Under the pieces are notes generated by a model, which saw nothing but the letters and a program-made list of their open reading frames with translations, was not told the origin of the DNA and did no database searches. From NCBI GenBank assembly GCA_977006965.1, contig OZ345362.1, positions 1,364,001 to 1,428,000 of the forward strand: a DNA stretch of 64,000 bases. The letters are read 5' to 3'. The stretch's first letter is position 1, and every line of letters starts with the position of its first letter. This DNA is from Phymatolithon calcareum. Its lineage: Eukaryota; Rhodophyta; Florideophyceae; Hapalidiales. Shown here piece after piece: positions 11,951 through 22,257 of this stretch. Both the position numbers and the translations under genes were made by a program.

Positions 11951-12392
11951 CTTGCAGACATGATGTGGGGTTGTTAATCGCACAAATTGGCACACTGTTT
12001 GTGGTCGGGTTGTTCCCTGGCAAAACGCCGAGGGCGCCGCGAAGCGGAGACCTTTATAGAAAAAGAATTGGATCAAAGATGACTTGCCAATATGATAAAT
12101 GGATCAATGGAAGAATCTGGAAGCCGCTTCGCGGCTTCCTAGCCCGCCCCAGGCGCTGCTGTAATGCTTCCAGTGTAAGCACATGTAAGTAGTGTAAGCA
12201 CCTGTAAGCTGTAAGCGGCGGTTCTAGGGTTTACCCTTGGTGATCCTTCATGGTGTAAGTACGCATCGAAACCTACGGTACTGTAATGACTGTAATGCTA
12301 TCTGTAAGGGCTTGCAGTAAATGCAAGCTGTAATGACAATTTGAAGGGAGCTAGTCTTGTAGGAAATGGAGGGTATGATAGTGACGTTAGAC
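11950..12392 (-). repeat. Right arm of the inverted repeat
   Basis: Reverse complement of 9294-9690 with scattered changes. It is longer because of an extra GAAGCCGC(n)GCGGCTTC mini-hairpin near 12119-12138. Repeated CTGTAAGC units occur at 12170-12220. In the minus-strand direction it carries the TATA-like box (12046-12056) upstream of the gag-like frame, so it may act as the 5' promoter end of that decayed gene. Confidence 0.8.
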
Positions 12393-13500
12393 GACACACA
12401 TGCGGACTTAAGAGCCGTGTAAATCTGCGGAAAAATCCACTGCGGGATTGCTGGTCGGGACGTTTAGAGCGCAGACTTAGCCCAAGGTCCCCAACCTCTA
12501 CCTTGTACAGGTATACAACGCATTTCTTCTCGGATCTATGTCTTTTTGGCCTTTGTAGAGTGAATTTAGTTATCGCCTCTATAAGATCCTACAGTGCTTC
12601 TGTCACTGTAAATGTCTATTTAGACATAACGTTCTTCAAGCTCAATTGCAGCAAATGCAAGATTCTGCCTTTTTCAACTGTTCAACTCCTCTTATGTGAT
12701 ACCATTTGCTTCGCTGAAGTAAAATACTACTCCTTCCACTTAGAGTTTTTTGCTTAATAAACAAATAAGTTATTGAAGTAGCTAAATTTCTGCTCTGAGG
12801 TTAATGCGCCATCTTTCGCTTCATCTGGATAGTTCTGTAAGAACTCTGTTAAATCTTCGGCAAATTTTACGTTAAAGTTATAACCATACTTGAATCTACT
12901 ATCCATACTTTGCGCTCCTTTCGCGTTTCCTAGCTTGAACGCATTGCCATGTTACAATGATTTCTTAATTCGAAATTACGAAGATGTTGTTCGAGCATGC
13001 AAATAACTATTAAACAGGCTGTTTGACTTGCTAATATGCCTCTCGTGAATTAAACGTGTGACTTGAAGAACATTTATAGCTCTATAAGTTGTAGTATCCA
13101 GGCTTTACGTAACACCATTAGCAACAATATATTAGCGGATAAAAGTGTATATTGTAAGACTGTCAAGTAGATTATTACTTGAGAATAAAATATGTGTAGG
13201 ATAGTCTTTACTAATTTGGAAATAAGATTCTCCGCTTTGAGTGTCGGTTGTGCGTTCATATATGATATACACCCATTCTTGAGTCCCCAATTCTCCACAG
13301 TTCCACTCCAGTTTCTCTACAGTGTTATTGATTCTGATCAGATTGGACATCTCTATAAGTGAAATAGAGCATGCGGTTTTTAAATAACTAGTGTTACTAT
13401 TAGAGCAATTTTACGTCATACCATTCTAGAAGAGAATAAAATAATATTTTTCTAGCTAAGACTAATAAGCAAAATTACGATCAGCTCTTGTCAAGCTCTA
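12393..13500. other. AT-rich spacer, no gene
   Basis: Open frames here are short, AT-rich and unrelated to anything I recognise. The overlapping minus-strand frames at 13074-13350 have no supporting features. Confidence 0.35.
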
Positions 13501-13830
13501 TACAGGGGGGTCGCTATCTAGTGCCACATTGAATAGTGCTCCATGGTGATTAGTGCCAGCTCACCGGCGATGGCAAGAGTATCATACATTTTTCTATGCT
13601 GTAATGTATTTACGGTATTGAGCGGTCGGGATCACTTCTTCATACGGCTTTATAGGCTTAGCGGGCCATCATTGGGCGGCTCGATCGCGGGGGACAACTT
13701 AAAGAACCGTCAGGGCGGCTTTTTGCACCGCGGCATGCAGTAGCGGGCTGGGGAGTTTGGCGACGTCCTGGTCGGGGGCGCGAGGATGGCATTGCCGCTC
13801 GTGGCGCAGGCGCGGAGTATCATAAACTTC
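13500..13830. other. GC-rich island of unknown nature
   Basis: Base composition rises sharply against AT-rich flanks. There are two short opposing frames (13543-13743 plus, 13699-13884 minus), neither recognised. It may be a fragment of foreign or captured DNA inside the retroelement tract. Confidence 0.3.
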
Positions 13831-14353
13831 CGTAATTTTGTTTAGTGCGCGACTATAATTAGTGACAATCTTTTTGTGTGGCACTGGGTGATACTAATTA
13901 GAGTAACCCACTGTATTCATAAAATTTTAATGAACAGTAAAATATTTCTGATATCCTGTTCTGTAATAATTAAAGTTTTTGGTGAATTTCTGCTCGAAAT
14001 TCTTAATTTAATTTTTGACGTAGCAAAGTAATTCTATTCTATCATTTTCTAAGATCAGCTATCTATATGTGACATGTACGAACAAAAAATGGGGTTAAAC
14101 AAATGGCATCTATCTTCGACCCTTGGGACGGCTCATTTTTCCAAATTTCTTTATATTACAGAGAGAAATCATATAAAAGAGTACGTATTACAAGTTCTCA
14201 GCTTTATTTAAATATTTTTATCTGTTTTGTATTTCTGATACAGCTTAGATCTGTAGAATATTCAACACAAATTCAGGTTAAAAACAGATTTCAATTTTGA
14301 AGGGAAATCAAAGATTTGAGTGAATCCAATAGAATCTAGATCGAGATATAATT

Positions 14354-14760
14354 CTAGTTAGTTTCCATTATATAGTGTATAGCAGCAAAGAGGCCGCGAG
14401 AGAGATTCTGGTAGCCGAGATCGTTCATGTTATTAAACTTGCGGTACAACCTATGACACTGCAAGCCCAAGGGACGCGCTTTCCCCTTCCCGACACTCTT
14501 CTTGTGGTTTCCACAGAAGCGGTGGTCGACGACGTGTTTCTTGAAGATGACTCTCTGGCACGGCACGCAGTGCTCCCACAAGGGAGTCATCTTGATCACG
14601 CAGCCGGAGTGTCTTGTGCGATGGTGGCGGAACCCGGCTTGCTACTGTTGCAGTCGGACTCAAGTGCGGAACTTGAGACGCGGATAAAAGACCAGCCAGG
14701 GCGGAAGAGCGGGCTACGAATAGCAGGGCCAGTCGGGAAGCCAAAATTTCAAGTAATTGT
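14354..14760 (-). CDS. Unrecognised GC-rich ORF fragment
   Basis: The 81-residue minus-strand frame 14599-14354 has C and H spaced as in a metal site (HCVPC..., HRFCGNHKK) and a basic stretch KKSVGKGKAR. The overlapping frame 14744-14451 is also open. Composition is GC-rich within AT-rich surroundings, like the block at 13.5-13.8 kb. I do not recognise it. It could be a captured gene exon or chance. It lies just past the truncated 3' end of the Copia element at 14.8-18.8 kb. Confidence 0.2.
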
Positions 14761-14833
14761 GTTTATTTCTGCAAACTCGACGAAGTATATATTTTAAAAA
14801 TACGTCGTTTCCCTTCAATCTGCGCTCTCAATA

Positions 14834-15260
14834 CCAGAAATATTTCACGCCCGAGGTGCTTGTTTCAGTCCATAAAGACTCTTATTCAATAGCAGAACTT
14901 GGTCCTTCTTATCTGTATTAAAACTAACAGGTTGTTCCATGTCTACTGTTTCGTCCAGTTTCCCGTGTAGGAAGCATTCGAGACATCTATATGGTGTATA
15001 TAAGCTTTTTCATACTGCGCAAGTGCTAAGGCAACCCTTATCGTTGTAAAGTCTACAACTGGAGCGTAAATGCCGTGATACTTTCCAGGTCTCTGCATGT
15101 TTCCAAATACAACAAGCCGGGCTTTAAAGCGTTCAATTGTGACGTCGTATCTTCGTTTGATTTTAAGTACCCACTTACACGCCAGTACTCGAGCATTTCT
15201 TGATCTTGATACCGGCTCAAATGTGCCACGTTGCATTATTGACATATATTCTCTCGCCAT
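14834..15260 (-). pseudogene. Copia reverse transcriptase, truncated
   Basis: The frame from 15260 reads ACKWVLKIKRRYDVTIERFK, ARLVVFGNMQRPGKYHG, YAPVVDFTTIRVALALAQ and HHIDVSNASY, the fingers/palm start of a Copia RT. After a stop, SLYGLKQAPRA marks the next block (14869-14837). The W of LKQAPRAW is replaced by TGA and the element is then cut. Catalytic aspartates of YVDD are not present. Confidence 0.85.
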
Positions 15261-15679
15261 TGACTCTAGCCACTCGTCTCGATAATCGGACGCCAGGGCC
15301 TGACCTATTGTTGGATTATCAGGGTCATACGGCTTTTTAATTGCTGCGAATCCTTGTAAGTACTTCGGTCTCCCCCTTTCTCTCTGTGGAAATCGCCGAG
15401 TTTGATCTCTAATGACATTATTGCAAGGGGATTGTACAGCATTGCCGGAATCAGTAGGTGTATGAGCGTGATTGACTTCTTACTCATCACTATCTGTGTC
15501 CGAAAAAATTTCATCAGCAGAAATAGTACTTGATTCTTCATCACCAGTGGTATAATCAGTGTCATAATCCATGCTGGTGTTAGCATTTTGACCATACTCA
15601 TGGCCAGGGAAGCATTTTTCGTTAAATTGTGCATGTCTCACATGCAGTACCTCCCTTTTCACAGCATTGAAAACCTTTT

Positions 15680-17204
15680 AAAGCTTGTTGCTTGTACACC
15701 CCACCAGAATCATGGGTACTGCCTTGGATTCTAGTTTTGTTCTGAGCTCTGCAGGCACTGCGGCCATTGTCTGGCAACCAAATACCCTTACATTTGAAAT
15801 ATCTGGTTTTTCGGAGTTGAGAATTTCGAGCTTATTCTGTTTTGTATGTAAACAGAGTATAGTATATCTTCTCCCCAGAACCTTTTATTCAGTTTGGCCT
15901 TGAGAAGCATCGAACGCATCTTTTCGGTTAATATTCTGTTCATGCGTTCGGCAATTCCATTGGACTGAGGGCTATAGCTGGCCGTAGTAGTGTGTATTAT
16001 TCCGTGTTGAGATAAGAATAACTGTATATCTTTTTTCAGCTATACTCCGCCATTATCTGTATTAAGTCGTTTGATTGACACATTGTTTTGTTTTTCGAAC
16101 TCAGTTTGAAAATCCTGAACTGATTTGTAGCTTAGTCTTTGGTTCGTATCAAAGCAACTGCTGTATATCTTGATTTTCCGTCGATAAAAGCAGGGGAATG
16201 TTAGGAGGGGGACAAAAGCAGAAACTTGATGTTTCAAAAAGTTTATTAAAAATGTGGCCTGCGTTGTGTCAGGTTAATTATGAGGAAATCCTTGTATCAA
16301 AAATTAAGTGATGAAGCTCGATTCTTGCAGCGCTCTGACCGTCGTTCGACAACGGCCAATGGAATTGTGCCAGGACATGTTGAGCTGTAAGCATCCTAGT
16401 GATAGTATAGTTGGAGTGCAGTAAACGCTGCGGTGCCATGTCGGATTCCGAGGCGCTCGTGCGGGCGCTTTCGTGTTTAGCTGATGATATTGTGGGAACG
16501 TGGCCGTAAATGATAGGTTTTATTTCGCAGAAATGGATTATGGGAGCACTTCTCTCAAGCGAGGACCACCGACGGATGAGCGCGCGACTGAGCGTCTTGT
16601 TCCAGCCCAGAACTCACGGCTGATTGAAGCCCGGGCTCATCACACGAGCTACTCGCCTCCGAGAGCGTTCCGCTCGCGTCAATCGCTGTTACACAGGAGA
16701 AAAGACGCGAGCCACACCTCCAAGTCTTCCCTTTCATTAATTAAAATATGGTTAAATCTGCCCGGTTCACAACTGCTACATCTCAAGTTTTCGCGGACAA
16801 CTTTTGAAAATCAGGAAAGCCACGGGCGCGAGCCGTGCACGTTTTGTGCACAGTGCACAGGGAGAGCTCGAAAACCTACTTCTCTATTATTTCTCTCCAG
16901 AATTGGATCCTGCAACGAGAGGCTTCGCTACATTACGGTCCATAATGTACGCGAGCTGTAAGCTGCATTTTTTCTTCGAACCGACTTCGTTTATGATACA
17001 TTTTCGGCCCCCCCAGCTTTCTGCTCTAAAAGGCCCACATACATCAGAGAAAATAATTTCTCCTCTGCTTGTGTTATTTATGACAAGTTATGAACCCCGT
17101 GTTTGCTTTCCTTCTGCACAGGGCTCGCAATATATTTCATCTGGTTCCGCATCCAGATTTAGGCCAATGACAGCTCGTGTCCTGTTCATGTGTTTTATGG
17201 CTTC
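15680..17204 (-). pseudogene. Copia integrase, split by a ~700 bp insertion
   Basis: Minus strand: CEPCAEGKQTRGS and IIFSDVCGPFRAESWGG (17150-16990) are the N-terminal zinc/core start. Coding resumes with VQDFQTEFEKQNNVSIKRLN and TDNGGV (16130-16040), then NGIAERMNRILTEKMRSMLL (15958-15899) and ILNSEKPDISNVRVFGCQ (15826-15773). The break at 16240-16955 carries unrelated GC-richer DNA. Several frame changes follow, so no integrase can be made. Confidence 0.8.
16240..16955. repeat. Insertion inside the Copia integrase
   Basis: The integrase reading stops at about 16955 and restarts at about 16240. The intervening DNA is GC-richer and has no retroelement motif. The 153-residue plus-strand frame at 16500-16961 and the antisense frame at 16555-16737 are unrecognised. 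I found no terminal repeats or target duplication by eye. It may be a non-autonomous element or a captured host segment. Confidence 0.45.
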
Positions 17205-18566
17205 TCAATTCGTGTGTCCCAGTCTATTGTGCCATAATTCTAATCCATCTTTGTAGTTGGAAACCGTGGATTTACTGATATTGGCACTAGGAATGTGAAC
17301 TGTATTTAGTACGTTTGCACGTAGTTCGTACAATCCGTCGGAGCCTTTCTCTGCACGACGTAGGATAATGTTCTCATCTGCTTTGATGATGGTGCAATTA
17401 CCCTTTGAGAACATAGAATGTAAATTATTGTCATCCAGAGCAGCTGTAGAGATGAGGTTCATCCCAAGCTCTGTGATGAATATAACATTTGTCAGTCGCA
17501 ACCAGGTTGTATGTCCGTTATGATCAACAGTTATGTCGATATCTCCAGTCAAGTTGCTTTGAATATTTCTGTTATCTCCAAGTGTGAAACTAAATTCTCT
17601 TTGAGGTGTCATGTTTTGGAGCATGCTTATGTCGAGTCACATGTGATGTGTAGCACTACTATTCACAATGAAAACACAATTTTCGGTAAATCCATTCGCT
17701 GTCAGCATTGCTCCCTTTGCAATCGAAAGGATGGGATTTTCATTTCCCTTGTTATTCTTTTCATGCCTCTCATTTCTTCTGCCATTGTACTTTGGACTCT
17801 TAGGGTTGAAATAACAATTTTCAACCGCATGTCCGGGCTTCTTGCATAGTGTACATGTAAGATTATTTGCTCTTGAAGTCGAAAGAGCAGCAGTACCATG
17901 TTTGACTCCATTTACTGTGCCCACGCTTTCCGATTTTGTCTTGGTCATTTTTGAGTTACACTCTTCAATCAACCGCGTTGACACTGTTTCCCAGGTTATC
18001 TTTGACTCATCCATTGTACGAATAGCTGCCACAACAGCATCATACATACTGTGATCGTCAATCGAGAATAAAAGAATCGCTATTTGTGTGAGTTCATTAA
18101 TTGGCATGCCTGCATTTGACAATATTGTAAAACTGGTTTCCGAGTCACCAATATGCTCTGCCATTTTCTCCTTATTTGTTAGCTTCTTTTTGTACGCATC
18201 AATTAATAAATTCAGTTTCCCACTTTTAGTTTTGGCGGCATACCGTGATTCCAATTTCTTCCACATTTGGTCAGCGTCATCGGCTATCATTTGTACTGTT
18301 TTTAAAGGTTTCTCTCCAAGTGCTGATATAATCCATGCAGATGCCTTACTCGATCGTGCATTAAATTCTTTTAGTGCAGCAACCTCAGCGTCAGTAGGTG
18401 CATCTTCATTAGCGGGTACAGGGGAAATCTTGTTCCCAATGACAATACTTTTACAGTTCTTGGTTTCCAAGACAGCGAGTACTCTAAGCTTCCATAGATG
18501 AAAACTGTCATTACTTTTTCCATTAAATTTAGGAAGTCCTAATTTATCTTCTTTCGATACGTTCAT
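17205..18566 (-). CDS. Copia gag and inactivated protease
   Basis: The 309-residue frame (18566-17637) starts MNVSKEDKLGLPKFNGKSND, with the FxGxN..W pattern of Copia gag, and ends in a CCHC knuckle CTLCKKPGHAVENC (near 17860-17815). The protease start reads FIVNSSATHHM at 17672-17640, where an active enzyme has DSGATxHM: D is N and G is S. The continuation at 17624-17205 carries the flap/GAG-pre-integrase part ending LWHNRLGHTN. Gag is the best-preserved part of the element. Gag forms the particle and the protease would have processed the polyprotein. Confidence 0.85.
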
Positions 18567-18569
18567 CGT

Positions 18570-18838
18570 GTTGCTAATTTTTTTCTTAACAATGTTTCCG
18601 TGCTACCTCTGTTATAAATTATGATTTCAGGTTTTATTTGGGGCTTCCTTAGTTGAATGGGAGATCACTTCTTCTGTGTGTCTGTCCAAAGTTTTATACT
18701 CGTTGGGATCGGCGGTCCCCTTTTATAGGCATTTTTGGAGTCCAGTCAAAGGATTCAGTGATATGAACCTTGACTGTTCTTGAAACTTGTTGATTCACAC
18801 CAGCAACTCACACTAATTAGAGTGGTTAGGTCCTCAAA
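18570..18838 (-). repeat. 5' LTR/leader remnant of the Copia element
   Basis: Between the LINE fragment and gag, the minus strand has a TATAAAA box (18727-18721) followed by a leader of about 150 bases. TTATAACAGAGG near 18619-18608 vaguely resembles a primer-binding site for the initiator tRNA-Met of Copia elements. The outer edge is near 18838, where ACTCTAATTAGTGTGA begins. The core ACTAATTAGAGT recurs at 13893-13904. No second LTR is complete enough to confirm. Confidence 0.4.
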
Positions 18839-18840
18839 AA

Positions 18841-18951
18841 AATTTCCCGTCGATGGGAAGCAGCTTGGATTCCACATAGTAGACGAAGTCTATCCGTCTT
18901 TCCTCGTGCCAGTGGCCCGAAGACTTGTCTGAAAAACGTTTGTTCAACTTC
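18841..18951 (-). mobile_element. LINE RT C-terminal fragment, minus strand
   Basis: Reading 18951 to 18841: EVEQTFFRQVFGPLARGKTD, then RLRLLCGIQAASHRREIF. It is open throughout and homologous to the block at 340-470. It is joined directly to RNase H-type LINE sequence upstream in the same direction, an order (RNase H, then RT end) that is not natural, so the junction is a rearrangement. Confidence 0.7.
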
Positions 18952-18997
18952 CTTGACCGCACTCTGGACATTTTATGTCCACGGTGTTAAGTTCGTC

Positions 18998-19499
18998 GCG
19001 GCAAGTTGATTGAGAGTAGTTGCAGCGCGCCTGTGGCTTATATTGCGCTCTGGGGGTAACAACTGCATACTCCAAAGCTTTGTCTACTGGTGCCGATTGA
19101 CAATCGACTGCGCAGATTCCATGGTTAAGGGTATATTTTGATGCGTCACCAGACTTGACTCCGTAATGCCTTTTCGAGCAAGGTCGTCCGTTTTTTCGTT
19201 CCCAGGGAGCCCACAGTAGCTTGGGATCCAAATTGCTTCGCAAGTGATGATATCATCAATCAGCCTTTCCAAAGTATCCGACGGCTAGTCATCTCTCCAT
19301 ACATCCATCGTTGCCCGGTCAGCGCATCGAGGAATCTCCTTCTGTCTGCGAACGAGCGAATGTGGTGTACGCATGGGATTCGAAAGCGTTCTATCTCCTC
19401 AAAAGCTCAGACTGCCGAGAATATTTCGACGTTGAACGACGAACCCATTGCTTCAATGGTCGTTTCGTGTGAACACATTCGCTCCGGCAACTTTCTTGG
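18998..19499 (-). repeat. Left arm of a ~500 bp inverted duplication (LINE RNase H)
   Basis: Minus-strand frame 19272-19084 reads RLIDDIITCEAIWIPSYCGL, PGNEKTDDLARKGITESSLV, a LINE RNase H (WIPSxCGxPGNExxDxLA). The arm is the reverse complement of 19955-20456 with few differences. Beyond 18998 the two copies diverge completely. Confidence 0.85.
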
Positions 19500-19954
19500 A
19501 GGGTATGAAATTCATATAATTTTTTGCAAAGGAAAGCTCGCCAATATCAGGCTCTTGTACAGCGTTAAGCTTATGGATAGCAACAACGAGCTTCGTGAAA
19601 CAGTCTCAACCAAATGAAAGCGACAGATGCATGTTTCGCCACCATAAAGCTTGCTACATGATAAACATATGGCAGTCGTTTTCCTCACTTTGCAAACTTT
19701 GCGGTTGATTTGCGCCGCAAAAGTAGTCGTCATGGCATTCGAATTCTTCCTTTTCTTCTCGGTGGGAATGAAGCTGGTGCGAACACCGCTCTCTAACATA
19801 AATGTACGATATGAATTGAATGAATGTTGACGAGAAGTACTGGAGTTAAATGCGGTATCGATGAATTGCTGGATCAGTACTTCATGTTATCTTTGCTGCA
19901 TCGCGCGCTGCTGACACTCTGGATGACCTTCAGAGATTAGAAACGAGTTACCAA
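19500..19954. other. Spacer between the inverted arms
   Basis: 455 bases with one minus-strand frame (19799-19512) containing cysteines spaced roughly like a zinc finger (CKVRKTTAICLSCSKLYGG). This faintly recalls a piggyBac C-terminal cysteine-rich tail, but I do not assign it. Confidence 0.25.
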
Positions 19955-20795
19955 CCAAGAAAGTTGCCGGAACGAAAGTGTTCACACGAAACGACCATTG
20001 AAGCAGTGGGTTCGTCGTTCGACGCCGAAATATTCTCGGTGGTCTAAACTTTTGCGGAGATAGAACACTTGCGAATCCCATGCTAAACCATATTCGCTGG
20101 TTTGTGGACAGAAGGAGATTCCTCGATGCGCTGACCGGGCAACGATGGATGTATGGGGAGATGACAAGCCGTCGGATACTATGGGAAGGCTGATTGATGA
20201 TATCATCACTTTCGAAGCAATATGGATCCCAAGCTACTGTGGGCTCCCTAGGAAAGAAAAAACGGACGACCTTGCTCGAAAAGGCATTACGGAGTCAAGT
20301 CTGGTGACGCATCAAAATATACCCTTAACCATGGAATCTGCGCAGTCGATTGTCAATCGGCACCAGTCGACAAAGCTTTGGAGTATGCAGTTGTTACCCC
20401 CAGAGCGCAATATAAGACACAGACGTGCTGAAACTACTCTTAATCAACTTGCCGCACTATGTTGCTCGCTGGTAACAGTTTTTCAATATGTTCCCGTTGA
20501 CTATGACCCTATATGCAAGACCTGCTCTGTGGGAACCAATGAAACCGTTGAGCATCTACTCCTACGCTGTAGTGGACGGAATGTATCAAGGCGCCAGACT
20601 TTTGCTAGAGTTTTCACCAAAACGGTGCAGGAAATATGGATTGAGAAACGCGTCGAAATACTCAAGTTCGTGAACAATGAGGGGCTGTTTGAAAACATCC
20701 CAAAAATCTTAGAGGGCGTAGCGAAGAGAGCCCCCAAAAGGCACCTAGTGCTTCTGAGGACTGCGTTCCAGTTTGGTTGGTCTACTGGTTAGCGT
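19955..20795 (+). mobile_element. LINE RNase H and C-terminal zinc motif, plus strand
   Basis: Contains the right arm of the inverted duplication (19955-20456) and continues beyond it. The frame 20145-20792 (215 codons) has AIWIPSYCGLPRKEKTDDLA (RNase H), then CKTCSVGTNETVEHLLLRC, the C-x2-C...H-x4-C zinc motif that usually closes LINE ORF2, and a leucine-rich tail to a stop at 20792. It is the best-preserved LINE end in the window. The RNase H start is missing. Confidence 0.8.
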
Positions 20796-21039
20796 TTCGT
20801 TGCGAATGGAGCAGGAAAATTGGCGTTTTCTGATGAAGGTTGGCGAAGATGAGTACTGTAAGCAGGACTTGGCAATTCGACGCTTTTCCAGTGTGAGCTC
20901 GGCCCAAGGTGCCGAGCGGGCTGAACAACATCAACAGGATTTTATGAATTGAGGCTAACAATCTTGACAGTCGCAATCTTAATCTTCTTCACTGGGTGCT
21001 GAATTAGGACCCATTTTACGCACAGTGACGAGACCACCG

Positions 21040-21430
21040 ATCTTCTCTTCAATTACATCCTGAGCAGTACCAATCACATTTATTGAGTTGGAAATGGCTG
21101 CCTATAGTCTACAACATTCTTCTCGAGTAATCGCCTTCGTTTCCTTGGCATGTTTGGCTGCACCGACCCGTAGACGGGAGTCTTTTTCTTGCGACACAGC
21201 AGGTCTGATTCTTAAGAGTAGGCAGCACATTTTCGTTCCTAGCTCAGCACGATGCGATTTTCAGGTAGTAGTTGCGCTACTCCTCGTACAGAAGACAAGC
21301 CCGGCTTTACGACTCTGGCAAGAACGAGGTGTTCCGCCTTCGTTTTATAGATTTTATCGAGCTTTTAAATCACCCCTCAATTGAGAGATTTACCCTCAAT
21401 TGAGGTGGTTAGTAAACTAGACACTAGGGT
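21040..21430 (-). repeat. LTR start and leader, CCTCAATTGAGG family, copy B
   Basis: Minus strand from 21430: CTAGTGTCTAGTTTAC, two CTCAATTGAG units (one ending GGGTAAAT, one ending GGGGTGAT), TTTAAAAGC, then a leader homologous to 7323-7560. It is the inverted counterpart of copy A at 7.2 kb. The plus-strand frame 21088-21384 is only its antisense. Confidence 0.5.
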
Positions 21431-21875
21431 CTAGTGACATGTAATCTCTATATTTCCGGACTTTCTTCCTGTCAACTGCACGAGCTGCGAAAAAGAGCGC
21501 TTTTCGTAGTCCACATTAGTATATCACCATGGTTGTCTGCAAGTTGCGGGACTGAATACCAGGATGGAACAAGAAATGTCGTTGTTGCTATCCTTGGCTG
21601 CTAGAAGTCTAAAATGAACGACTGGACTAAATTCTGGACTAATGTCACGGCCGGGTTTTCTGGGTTTCGAACCTTAAATGTTTCTGTGGTGGAGGTGGCA
21701 CTGAATTTAATTTAACTGCTGGAAGTAGATCGTTTCGAATGGCTATAAAGGGGAAATCTTTGGTTGGAAATAGTCAGAAAAGCTAGACAAACAGCTCAGG
21801 CGACGTCCTTCGCGACGCCTGCCTGTTTTACCCATCCCTTTCGCATAAGCGTGAAGGGAGAAGTAAATCCCCGCT

Positions 21876-22257
21876 ATGGCAGATGGCCTGTCAATCATTG
21901 GGCCGTTCGGGATCAAGAATTCCGCGAAATACTTTGACGACACCTATGAGTATCGGTATGTGATCTGAAAACTCAGTCTCTATTTCTTTAATGCTCGAAG
22001 TCTTTTGGCTGACATTGTTCTCTGACCTGTTTTTCGATCGAAGTCATGTCACTTTAACGCCCGCTATTGCGAGACTCCTCCCAAAACCAAAACGTTTACT
22101 TACGGAGGACGAGTGGCGTATGCTTGGAGTGCAGCAGAGCCCAGGATGGGAGCACTATATGATCCACAAGCCTGAGCCGCATATACTTCTTTTTCGCAGG
22201 CCCAAGCCCAGTTTAGTCGTGACAAGTCCAATGACGGTGGAAGCTGGACCTTCCTAA
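21876..22257 (+). CDS. CKS1: Cyclin-dependent kinase regulatory subunit (CKS), two exons
   Basis: Exons 21876-21955 and 22044-22257 give a 97-residue protein. The 88-base intron is GTATGT...AG and splits the codon for R27 of EYRHV. Exon 1 encodes AKYFDDTYEYR. Exon 2 encodes HVTLTPAIARLLPKP, LTEDEWRMLGVQQSPGWEHY and HKPEPHILLFRRP, all the signature blocks of CKS/Suc1, including the phosphate-binding residues and the HxPEPHILLFRR beta-hairpin. CKS binds CDK-cyclin and docks phosphorylated substrates in the cell cycle. The C-terminal 16 residues are a nonconserved tail. It lies immediately after the retroelement tract and is intact. Exon 1 was missed by simple ORF reading because of the intron. 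Confidence 0.95.

Larger units (their letters stand above)
9294..12392. mobile_element. 3.1 kb element bounded by long inverted repeats, with gag/protease-like remains
   Basis: Two arms of about 400 bp in opposite orientation enclose about 2.3 kb. The only recognisable coding traces are on the minus strand starting from the right arm: a gag-like frame, a C-x2-C knuckle-like piece and a retropepsin motif. So a retroelement-type gag-pro segment sits between inverted, not direct, terminal repeats. It could be a composite (two solo LTRs in opposite orientation) or a terminal-inverted-repeat element that captured gag-pro. No target duplication was identified. Confidence 0.5.
14815..18838 (-). mobile_element. 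Nearly complete but dead Copia retrotransposon, minus strand
   Basis: In minus-strand order: LTR/leader (18838-18570), gag (18566-17640), protease and GAG-pre-integrase (17640-17205), integrase (17200-15680, interrupted by an insertion), a linker (15662-15305), and reverse transcriptase (15260-14840). The RT breaks off just after LNKSLYGLKQAPRA at 14878-14834. The YVDD block, RNase H and 3' LTR are missing. Gag is a clean 309-residue frame, while pol has stops, frame changes and a dead protease site. All parts share one orientation and the Copia order (integrase before RT). Confidence 0.9.

Noticed and set aside
13893-18822. ACTAATTAGAGT at both ends as a full LTR pair of the large Copia element
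   Set aside because: Only 12 bases match and the flanks differ; the 3' part of the element is missing, so no LTR pair can be claimed.
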